From positions 434,001-498,000 of the forward strand of contig NZ_QAOV01000001.1 in NCBI RefSeq assembly GCF_003050925.1: a DNA stretch of 64,000 nt. Reading direction: 5' to 3'. This DNA is from Pseudomonas sp. GV085 (GTDB lineage: Bacteria; Pseudomonadota; Gammaproteobacteria; Pseudomonadales; Pseudomonadaceae). The notes under the pieces are model-generated. The model saw nothing but the letters and a program-made list of their open reading frames with translations. It had not been told where the DNA came from and made no database searches. Below are positions 53,565 through 64,000 of the stretch, piece after piece (position 1 is the first letter of the stretch; every line of letters starts with the position of its first letter). A program made the translations under genes and the position numbers.

Positions 53565-53601
53565 AAAAGCCCTGCCTGGTTTTGCCTGGCGGGGCTTTTT
53601 C
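53565..53601 (+). terminator. Intrinsic terminator of acsA
   Basis: AAAAGCCCTGCC (53565-53576) pairs with GGCGGGGCTTTT (53588-53599) with one wobble pair, followed by TTC. It is 20 bases after the acsA stop. Confidence 0.87.
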
Positions 53602-53637
53602 TTGCCTGAGGTTTTTGTGTTGGCTGGGCTGGCCTCA

Positions 53638-53718
53638 TCGCGAGCAGGCTCGCTCCTACACTCGACTGGGTTGTCCGCCCGAACGCGATCGACTGTAGGA
53701 GTGAGCCTGCTCGCGATA
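53638..53718. repeat. REP pair, inverted orientation
   Basis: TCGCGAGCAGGCTCGCTCCT and, about 35 bases on, CTGTAGGAGTGAGCCTGCTC. One stem base differs in the second unit. The following 330 bases to the ArgR site hold no gene. Confidence 0.85.
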
Positions 53719-54049
53719 GCGGTTTGTCAGGCGCTACAGCAACATCTACCAATAATTATCGGGTTCCTCTGTCGGCATCTTCCTACTGTTACCCGCGATC
53801 TTTCAGGTTACTGAATGTGTAACCGCATCGCTTCAATGCGGGGCATTGGGAAACGCCACACCCCATATCAGGGTTTAAAAAGTACCGCTGAAAAATAAGA
53901 CCCCACGCTGCGCTTGCCGGATTAGAAGGGTTTGCCAATAATAGGCCCGCAATTTGCAACAGAGATCGGTTCAATGTCTTTTGCTATTGCATGATTTTGC
54001 AGGGCTGTCAACGCGCTAAAACGGCTTTCTCGGTGCATCTGTAATTAGT

Positions 54050-54070
54050 TGTCGCATTGAAGAAATATCG
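54050..54070 (+). promoter_or_regulatory. ArgR half-site upstream of aotJ
   Basis: TGTCGC at 54050-54055, eight bases, then AA at 54064-54065, an exact match to TGTCGC-N8-AA-N5, the half-site reported for P. aeruginosa ArgR. A partial TGTCGT follows at 54081. It lies 165 bases before aotJ. Confidence 0.6.
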
Positions 54071-54234
54071 GCCTCGGGCCTGTCGTTAGAATGCCGATCA
54101 CTCGCTCGTCGTTGCTCGTGTTGAATTTAAACACCGGCTTCCCAGGACGCAGCACTGCTTTCTGGTTCCACTCATTCGCATATTGGGCTGTTGCTCACTC
54201 TGCCGTTTTTGCCCTTTACCGATGGAGTCCCAAG

Positions 54235-55014
54235 ATGAAGAAACTCGTGCTGCTTGGCGCCCTGGCACTGTCGTCCGTGCTGTCCCTGCCAACCTTCGCC
54301 GATGAAAAACCTCTGAAAATCGGTATCGAAGCGGCTTACCCTCCGTTCGCGTCGAAAGCGCCAGACGGCAGCATCGTTGGTTTCGACTACGACATCGGCA
54401 ATGCACTGTGTGAAGAGATGAAGACCAAGTGCGTATGGGTCGAGCAAGAGTTCGACGGCCTGATCCCGGCACTGAAAGTGCGCAAGATCGACGCGATCCT
54501 GTCGTCCATGTCGATCACTGAAGATCGCAAGAAGTCCGTGGACTTCACCAACAAGTACTACAACACCCCGGCTCGCCTGGTCATGAAGGCTGGCACTCAG
54601 GTCAGCGAAGGCCTGACCGAGCTCAAGGGCAAGAACATCGGCGTGCAGCGTGGTTCGATCCACGAGCGTTTCGCCCGCGAAGTCCTGGCCCCGCTGGGTG
54701 CCGAGATCAAGCCATACGGTTCGCAGAACGAAATTTACCTCGACGTGGCCGCCGGCCGCCTCGACGGCACCGTGGCAGACGCTACGCTGCTGGATGACGG
54801 TTTCCTGAAAACCGACGCCGGTAAAGGTTTCGCCTTCGTCGGCCCTGCGTTCACCGACGTCAAATACTTCGGCGACGGCGTAGGCATTGCGGTTCGCAAG
54901 GGCGACAAGGCTGAGCTGGACAAGCTCAACGCAGCCATCGTGGCCATTCGCGAGAACGGCAAGTACAAGCAAATCCAGGACAAGTACTTCGCCTTCGATA
55001 TCTACGGCAAGTAA
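54235..55014 (+). CDS. aotJ: Arginine/ornithine ABC transporter substrate-binding protein
   Basis: The 259-residue periplasmic protein has a signal peptide ([20 protein letters not shown]) and the HisJ/LAO fold with [29 protein letters not shown] and [25 protein letters not shown] 54235 has GGAG upstream. It is the first gene of aotJQMP and is preceded by an ArgR half-site. It binds arginine and ornithine and delivers them to AotQM. Confidence 0.93.
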   Translation: MKKLVLLGALALSSVLSLPTFADEKPLKIGIEAAYPPFASKAPDGSIVGFDYDIGNALCEEMKTKCVWVEQEFDGLIPALKVRKIDAILSSMSITEDRKKSVDFTNKYYNTPARLVMKAGTQVSEGLTELKGKNIGVQRGSIHERFAREVLAPLGAEIKPYGSQNEIYLDVAAGRLDGTVADATLLDDGFLKTDAGKGFAFVGPAFTDVKYFGDGVGIAVRKGDKAELDKLNAAIVAIRENGKYKQIQDKYFAFDIYGK

Positions 55015-55105
55015 CACGTCCAAGCGACAAGTCCGAAATGGCGCAAGCAACAGGATCTCTGAGGTTTGCGCCATTTTTTCATCCCAACTTTCGAGGACCT
55101 GAATC

Positions 55106-55795
55106 ATGTTGAAAGGCTACGGGGCTGTCATCCTCGATGGCGCTTGGCTGACGCTTCAGCTCGCCTTGTCGTCCATGGCCATGGCCATCGTTCTGGGCCT
55201 GATCGGCGTGGCACTGCGCCTGTCGCCGGTGCGCTGGCTGGCCTGGCTGGGCGACCTGTATTCCACGGTGATCCGTGGTATTCCCGACCTGGTGCTGATC
55301 CTGCTGATTTTCTACGGCGGCCAGGACCTGCTCAACCGCGTCGCACCGCTGCTCGGCTTTGACGAGTACATCGACCTGAACCCGTTGGCCGCCGGTATCG
55401 GCACCCTGGGCTTCATCTTCGGTGCGTACCTGTCGGAAACCTTCCGTGGCGCCTTCATGGCGATCCCCAAGGGGCAGGCCGAAGCCGGCATGGCCTACGG
55501 CATGAGCAGTTTCCAGGTGTTCTTCCGGGTGTTGGTGCCGCAGATGATTCGCCTGGCGATTCCGGGCTTCACCAACAACTGGCTGGTATTGACCAAGGCC
55601 ACCGCGCTGATTTCGGTGGTGGGGCTGCAAGACATGATGTTCAAGGCCAAGCAGGCGGCCGATGCCACCCGCGAGCCTTTCACCTTCTTCCTCGCAGTGG
55701 CGGCGATGTACCTGGTGATCACCAGTGTGTCGTTGCTGGCATTGCGTCACCTTGAGAAGCGCTACTCGGTAGGCGTAAGGGCGGCTGATCTATGA
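55106..55795 (+). CDS. aotQ: Arginine/ornithine ABC transporter permease AotQ
   Basis: The 229-residue inner-membrane protein is a HisQ-type permease with VIRGIPDLVLILLIFYGGQ and the cytoplasmic EAA-like loop FRGAFMAIPKGQAEAGMAYGMSSFQVFFRVLVPQ. Its stop overlaps the AotM start by four bases. It forms the heterodimeric channel with AotM. Confidence 0.94.
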   Translation: MLKGYGAVILDGAWLTLQLALSSMAMAIVLGLIGVALRLSPVRWLAWLGDLYSTVIRGIPDLVLILLIFYGGQDLLNRVAPLLGFDEYIDLNPLAAGIGTLGFIFGAYLSETFRGAFMAIPKGQAEAGMAYGMSSFQVFFRVLVPQMIRLAIPGFTNNWLVLTKATALISVVGLQDMMFKAKQAADATREPFTFFLAVAAMYLVITSVSLLALRHLEKRYSVGVRAADL

Positions 55796-56490
55796 TCTTC
55801 GACTACAACGTCATTTGGGAGGCCTTGCCGCTGTACTTTGGCGGCCTGGTGACCACCCTCAAACTGCTCGCGCTGTCGCTGTTCTTCGGTCTGCTGTGCG
55901 CCTTGCCGCTGGGCTTGATGCGCGTCTCGAAAAACGCGGCCGTCAACATGTCGGCCTGGCTCTTCACCTATGTGATCCGCGGCACGCCGATGCTGGTGCA
56001 GCTGTTTTTGATCTACTACGGTCTGGCGCAGTTCGAAGCGGTGCGTGAAAGCTTCCTCTGGCCGTGGCTGTCCAGTGCAACGTTCTGTGCGTGCCTGGCG
56101 TTCGCGATCAACACCAGCGCCTACACCGCCGAAATCATCGCCGGCAGCCTGCGCGCCACGCCGAACGGTGAGATCGAAGCGGCCAAGGCCATGGGCATGT
56201 CGCGGGTCAAGATGTACAAGCGCATCTTGCTGCCGTCGGCCCTGCGCCGGGCGCTGCCGCAGTACAGCAACGAAGTGATCATGATGCTGCAGACCACCAG
56301 TCTGGCGTCCATCGTGACCCTGATCGACATCACGGGTGCCGCGCGCACGGTCAACGCGCAGTTCTACCTGCCGTTCGAGGCGTATATCACCGCCGGCGTG
56401 TTCTACCTGTGCCTGACCTTTATCCTGGTGAAGCTGTTCAAGATGGCCGAGCGCCGCTGGCTGGGCTACCTGGCCCCGCGCAAGCACTGA
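55792..56490 (+). CDS. aotM: Arginine/ornithine ABC transporter permease AotM
   Basis: The 232-residue HisM-type permease has VIRGTPMLVQLFLIYYGLAQF and the EAA loop AEIIAGSLRATPNGEIEAAKAMGMSRVKMYKRILLPSA. It is translationally coupled to aotQ. In P. aeruginosa an aotO gene follows; here the ATPase gene comes next after 37 bases, so aotO is absent. Confidence 0.94.
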   Translation: MIFDYNVIWEALPLYFGGLVTTLKLLALSLFFGLLCALPLGLMRVSKNAAVNMSAWLFTYVIRGTPMLVQLFLIYYGLAQFEAVRESFLWPWLSSATFCACLAFAINTSAYTAEIIAGSLRATPNGEIEAAKAMGMSRVKMYKRILLPSALRRALPQYSNEVIMMLQTTSLASIVTLIDITGAARTVNAQFYLPFEAYITAGVFYLCLTFILVKLFKMAERRWLGYLAPRKH

Positions 56491-56527
56491 ATACCACTGA
56501 CTGACTGTTTTTGTGAGAACCGACAGC

Positions 56528-57292
56528 ATGTACAAACTTGAAGTCCAAGACCTGCATAAACGCTATGGCAGTCACGAAGTGCTCAAGGGCGTGTCCCTGA
56601 AAGCGGCAGCCGGCGATGTGATCAGCATCATCGGTTCCAGTGGCTCCGGCAAAAGTACGTTCCTGCGCTGCATCAATCTGCTGGAGCAGCCGCACGCGGG
56701 CAAGATCCTGCTCAACAACGAAGAGCTCAAGCTGGTGGCGAATAAGGAGGGCGCGCTGAAGGCGGCCGATCCGAAACAGCTGCAGCGCATGCGTTCGCGC
56801 CTGTCGATGGTGTTCCAGCATTTCAACCTGTGGTCGCACATGACCGCGCTGGAAAACATCATGGAAGCGCCGGTTCATGTGCTCGGCATGTCCAAGGCCG
56901 AGGCTCGCGACAAAGCCGAGCACTACCTGAACAAGGTAGGCGTGGCCCATCGCAAAGACGCGTATCCGGGCCACATGTCCGGTGGCGAGCAGCAGCGCGT
57001 GGCGATTGCCCGTGCACTGGCGATGGAACCGGAAGTGATGCTGTTCGACGAACCGACCTCGGCTCTAGACCCAGAGTTGGTTGGCGACGTGTTGAAAGTC
57101 ATGCAGGCCCTGGCTCAGGAAGGCCGGACCATGGTCGTGGTGACCCACGAAATGGGCTTTGCCCGTGAAGTGTCGAACCAGTTGGTGTTCCTGCACAAAG
57201 GTGTGGTCGAAGAAAGCGGCAACCCGCGCGAAGTGCTGGTGAACCCGCAGTCTGAACGTCTACAACAATTCCTCTCGGGCAGCCTCAAGTAA
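56528..57292 (+). CDS. aotP: Arginine/ornithine ABC transporter ATPase AotP
   Basis: The 254-residue HisP-type ATPase has Walker [12 protein letters not shown] (about residues 38-48), Q-loop in MVFQHFNLW, signature [15 protein letters not shown], Walker [15 protein letters not shown] and the H-loop VVTHEM. ATG 56528 (MYKLEVQD) is the family start. It powers the AotQM channel. Confidence 0.95.
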   Translation: MYKLEVQDLHKRYGSHEVLKGVSLKAAAGDVISIIGSSGSGKSTFLRCINLLEQPHAGKILLNNEELKLVANKEGALKAADPKQLQRMRSRLSMVFQHFNLWSHMTALENIMEAPVHVLGMSKAEARDKAEHYLNKVGVAHRKDAYPGHMSGGEQQRVAIARALAMEPEVMLFDEPTSALDPELVGDVLKVMQALAQEGRTMVVVTHEMGFAREVSNQLVFLHKGVVEESGNPREVLVNPQSERLQQFLSGSLK

Positions 57293-57393
57293 TCAGGACT
57301 GCCGTTGTGCACAGGGATAGTGCATGCTTCGCAATTTGGAGGCTGGCCCCGGTCAACTCGTGGGTGCTGGCTTGTCGCACCCCCTGTAGGACC

Positions 57394-57491
57394 CCTGTAG
57401 GAGCTGTCGAGTGAAACGAGGCTGCGATCTTTTGATCTTGGTTTTAAAAGCAAGATCAAAAGATCGCAGCCTTCGGCAGCTCCTACAGGGG
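57394..57491. repeat. Long imperfect palindrome of a second repeat class
   Basis: CTGTAGGAGCTGTCGAGTGA opens a structure whose core GGCTGCGATCTTTTGATCTTG is repeated inverted after a short A/T loop and closed by CGGCAGCTCCTACAGG. The outer arms resemble REP ends, but the inner stem is unrelated to the REP stems elsewhere in this window. It separates aotP from argR. Confidence 0.85.
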
Positions 57492-57608
57492 GGGAGCGAC
57501 AGGCCAGCTCCCACATTTGATCTGTGCCGGTTCTGAGATTTGCGTTCGTTTACGGGCTAGCATTGGCCCATGCCTTCATCACTGTTTTTCGCTTCGGATC
57601 GCTCGCCC

Positions 57609-58589
57609 ATGACTGCCCATCGAATTGGTTTCCTGATTTGGCCCAGCACTAAAGCACTGACGCTTACGCTGGCTGAGGAGGCCTTGCGTGTTGCCCAGCG
57701 TGTGCATCCGGACGTGGTCTACGAACTGTCATTCCTGCAGGCCGAACCGCCGACCGAAGGCGAATGGCAGTTGCCGGGTGAAGCGTGGACCGGCAAGCTC
57801 GAAAATTTCCAGAAGCTGTTCCTGCTCGCTGACGAGCCGCCGACCGCACTGGCGCCGGCGCTCAGCAGTGCGCTTAAACAACTGGTGCGTGCCGGCTGCG
57901 TGATCGGCGGTCTGTCGGCCGGTGTTTATCCATTGGCGCACTTGGGCTTGCTCGACGGTTATCGCGCGGCCGTGCATTGGCGCTGGCAGGACGATTTTGC
58001 CGAGCGCTTCCCGAAAGTCATCGCCACCAGTCACCTGTTCGACTGGGATCGCGATCGCCTCACCGCGTGCGGCGGCCTGTCGGTGCTCGACTTGTTGCTG
58101 GCGGTGCTGGCGCGTGACCACGGTGCGGAACTGGCCGGTGCGGTCTCCGAAGAACTGGTGGTCGAGCGCATTCGCGAGGGCGGCGAACGCCAGCGCATTC
58201 CGTTGCAGAACCGTCTGGGCTCCAGCCATCCGAAGCTCACACAAGCCGTGTTGCTCATGGAAGCCAACATCGAAGAGCCGCTGACCACCGACGAAATCGC
58301 CCAGCACGTGTGCGTGTCCCGTCGGCAGCTGGAGCGTATCTTCAAGCAATACCTCAACCGTGTGCCGAGCCAGTACTACCTGGAACTGCGCCTGAACAAG
58401 GCCCGGCAGATGTTGATGCAAACCAGCAAGTCGATCATCCAGATCGGCCTGTCCTGTGGCTTCTCCTCGGGGCCGCATTTCTCCAGCGCCTACCGCAATT
58501 TCTTCGGCGCCACGCCGCGGGAAGATCGCAACCAGCGGCGCAGCAGTAGCCCGTTCGAATTGTCATCGGTGCCGGCCGAGCGCGGCTAG
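57609..58589 (+). CDS. argR: ArgR, AraC-family arginine-responsive regulator
   Basis: The 326-residue protein has an N-terminal DJ-1/PfpI-like domain (IGFLIWPSTKALTLTLAEEAL to about residue 190) and a C-terminal AraC HTH pair (TTDEIAQHVCVSRRQLERIFKQYL and SIIQIGLSCGFSSGPHFSSAYRNFFG). This is the Pseudomonas ArgR type, which activates aot and aru genes and represses arginine synthesis when arginine is present. ATG 57609 (MTAHRIGF) is preferred; ATG 57570 is in frame. It sits between its probable targets. Confidence 0.93.
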   Translation: MTAHRIGFLIWPSTKALTLTLAEEALRVAQRVHPDVVYELSFLQAEPPTEGEWQLPGEAWTGKLENFQKLFLLADEPPTALAPALSSALKQLVRAGCVIGGLSAGVYPLAHLGLLDGYRAAVHWRWQDDFAERFPKVIATSHLFDWDRDRLTACGGLSVLDLLLAVLARDHGAELAGAVSEELVVERIREGGERQRIPLQNRLGSSHPKLTQAVLLMEANIEEPLTTDEIAQHVCVSRRQLERIFKQYLNRVPSQYYLELRLNKARQMLMQTSKSIIQIGLSCGFSSGPHFSSAYRNFFGATPREDRNQRRSSSPFELSSVPAERG

Positions 58590-58592
58590 TCA

Positions 58593-58711
58593 CCTGTAGG
58601 AGCGAGCTTGCTCCGGGCGGCGTTCCGACGATGGATTCAAGAGCGCCGCGTTTAGCCAGTAAACACGCGTTATCGTTAACGACCATCGCGAGCAAGCTCG
58701 CTCCTACAGGG
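58593..58711. repeat. REP pair
   Basis: CCTGTAGGAGCGAGCTTGCT and an inverted copy flank a 70-base spacer with GCGTTATCGTTAACGACC. The left unit lacks its inner stem half. It lies between argR and the ArgR sites of aruC. Confidence 0.85.
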
Positions 58712-58799
58712 AAGGTGGGCGAGCGGTAGATTTTTATCAGCACCGGCTAACTGCCTATAAACCGCCGCGCCAGTTAAACTGCGCCTTTGCGACCCTATA

Positions 58800-60165
<1,366 letters not shown>

Positions 60166-60229
60166 TAGACCCTTCGACGCCTGACCTTTTCAAGCGTCGA
60201 ACCCAATTTTTTATGCCGGCCCCGCTTTT

Positions 60230-60315
60230 CTGTAGGAGCGAGCCTGCTCGCGATGGAGTGTCAGGCGACATCATTGTTGCTGATCCACCATCGCGAGCAG
60301 GCTCGCTCCTACAAG
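60230..60315. repeat. REP pair inside the aru operon
   Basis: CTGTAGGAGCGAGCCTGCTC and its inverted copy lie between aruC and aruF, so the transcript of an operon would carry this stem. It may lower downstream expression. Confidence 0.87.
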
Positions 60316-60361
60316 GGGCCGGCTATTTTCCTCAAAGAATTTTAGAAAAAGGAGTGACACC

Positions 60362-61381
60362 ATGCTGGTGATGCGCCCCGCGCAAATGGCTGATCTGGGC
60401 GAGGTACAGCGTCTGGCTGCGGACAGTCCGATTGGTGTCACTTCCTTGCCGGATGACGTTGAGCGCCTGAGCGACAAGATCGCGGCAAGCGAAGCCTCGT
60501 TCGCCGCCGAAGTGAGCTTCAACGGTGAGGAAAGCTATTTCTTCGTCCTCGAAGACTCTGCCAGCGGCAAGCTGGTCGGTTGCTCGGCCATCGTGGCGTC
60601 GGCCGGTTACTCCGAGCCGTTCTACAGCTTCCGCAACGAAACCTTCGTGCACGCTTCCCGCGAGCTGAAGATCCACAACAAGATCCACGTGCTCTCGCAG
60701 TGCCACGACCTGACCGGCAACAGTTTGCTGACCAGCTTCTACGTGCAGCGCGAGCTGGTGGGTTCGCCTTGGGCTGAGCTCAATTCCCGTGGCCGTCTGC
60801 TGTTCGTCGCCAGCCACCCGGAGCGTTTTGCCGATTCGGTGGTGACCGAGATCGTCGGTTACAGCGATGAAAATGGCGACTCGCCATTCTGGGACGCCAT
60901 CGGTCGCAACTTTTTCGACCTCAACTACGCTGAAGCCGAGCGTCTGTGCGGCCTGAAGAGCCGGACGTTCCTCGCCGAACTGATGCCGCATTACCCGATC
61001 TACGTGCCCCTGCTGCCGGACTCCGCGCAAGAAGCCATGGGCCAGGTGCATCCGCGGGCGCAGATCACCTTCGACATCCTGATGCGCGAAGGCTTCGAGA
61101 CCGATCACTACATCGATATCTTCGACGGCGGCCCGACGCTGCATGCCCGTGTCTCGGGGATCCGTTCGATCGCCCAGAGCCGTGTGGTGCCGGTGAAGAT
61201 CGGCGAGCCGGTCAAAGGCGTCGGTCGCCAGTATCTGGTTGCCAATGCCCAGTTGCAGGACTACCGCGCGGTCATGCTCGAGCTTGACTACGCGCCGGGT
61301 AAACCGGTGACCCTGGACCAGGAAGCGGCCGAAGCCCTGGGCGTCGGCGAGGGTGCCAGCGTGCGCCTGGTGGCGGTTTAA
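60362..61381 (+). CDS. aruF: Arginine N-succinyltransferase, subunit alpha
   Basis: The 339-residue protein begins MLVMRPAQMADLGEVQRLA and has FYSFRNETFVHASRELKI, SQCHDLTGNSLLTSFYV and MGQVHPRAQ, signatures of the AstA/AruFG family. With AruG it forms the enzyme that adds succinate to arginine, the first step of the AST pathway. A good AAAGGAG precedes it. Confidence 0.95.
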   Translation: MLVMRPAQMADLGEVQRLAADSPIGVTSLPDDVERLSDKIAASEASFAAEVSFNGEESYFFVLEDSASGKLVGCSAIVASAGYSEPFYSFRNETFVHASRELKIHNKIHVLSQCHDLTGNSLLTSFYVQRELVGSPWAELNSRGRLLFVASHPERFADSVVTEIVGYSDENGDSPFWDAIGRNFFDLNYAEAERLCGLKSRTFLAELMPHYPIYVPLLPDSAQEAMGQVHPRAQITFDILMREGFETDHYIDIFDGGPTLHARVSGIRSIAQSRVVPVKIGEPVKGVGRQYLVANAQLQDYRAVMLELDYAPGKPVTLDQEAAEALGVGEGASVRLVAV

Positions 61382-61463
61382 CGCCTGCTTTAATTCCTAA
61401 GGCATTGCCTGGAAAGCAGCGAAGTTTCACGGGTGGCGCAAGCGGCCCGTTTGAGGAGATAGC

Positions 61464-63955
<2,492 letters not shown>

Positions 63956-63958
63956 TGC

Positions 63959-63986
63959 CCATCGCCAGCAGGCTGGCTCCCACAGG
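63959..63986. repeat. REP unit at the window edge
   Basis: CATCGCCAGCAGGCTGGCTC followed by CCACAGG is a single REP arm of the CTGGC subtype; its partner may lie beyond the window. Confidence 0.75.
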
Positions 63987-64000
63987 TTCGGTGGTGGATA

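Noticed and set aside
51554..53752. A 732-codon antisense open frame over acsA
   Set aside because: GC-rich coding sequence commonly leaves open antisense frames. The + strand frame has all acetyl-CoA synthetase motifs, and the antisense product has none.

Overview
The window looks like a chromosome segment of a fluorescent Pseudomonas (P. fluorescens complex). Reasons: high GC with Pseudomonas codon use, many REP/BIME palindromes of the GTAGGAGCGAGC type, an AotJQMP-ArgR-AruCFGD arginine uptake and succinyltransferase block, and Pseudomonas-restricted small families (DUF2025-like, DUF2790-like). No rRNA, tRNA or CRISPR array was seen.

Region 1 (1-22.8 kb) is ordinary core and variable chromosome. 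It holds two GNAT acetyltransferases, a SnoaL-like / YCII (DGPF) / ECF42-type sigma factor operon with a recognisable cognate promoter, a PACE efflux protein with divergent LysR regulator, an SDR/LysR divergent pair, a TylF-like methyltransferase coupled to a 2-oxoglutarate oxygenase, a PiT phosphate transporter, a ZntB-like transporter, a chemoreceptor, a secreted glycerophosphodiesterase, a CTP-synthase-like amidotransferase, and a TetR/metallo-hydrolase pair with visible operators. REP pairs punctuate nearly every gap.

Region 2 (22.8-48.3 kb) is an accessory, defence-like island. It begins with a SulP transporter preceded by a (ACAG)13 microsatellite, then a 1167-residue predicted cytoplasmic protein fusing a phospholipase C-like phosphoesterase, a degenerate alpha/beta-hydrolase-like middle and a C-terminal caspase domain. 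The last 144 coding bases of this gene plus 44 bases downstream are repeated at 41370-41557 with 7 differences in 188 bases. Between the copies lie a broken phage Dam methylase, a three-gene Z1 helicase / PD-(D/E)XK nuclease / MORC-type GHKL ATPase operon, a broken tyrosine integrase, an AT-rich DGQR-type plus HEPN gene pair, and an IS66-family element with a frameshifted transposase. Beyond the second copy is another module: a second GHKL ATPase with four small or unknown partners, Vsr, and a divergent C5-cytosine methyltransferase whose start codon overlaps that of vsr. The two GHKL modules resemble the MutL/MORC-ATPase restriction systems predicted from comparative genomics (Iyer, Abhiman and Aravind), but the gene contents here are incomplete or differ.

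Region 3 (48.3-64 kb) returns to core chromosome: nrdB (without nrdA next to it), two small secreted proteins, a triplicated BIME, acetyl-CoA synthetase, then the arginine block. Matches to the P. aeruginosa ArgR half-site lie upstream of aotJ and of aruC, so ArgR, encoded between them, probably controls both uptake and catabolism.
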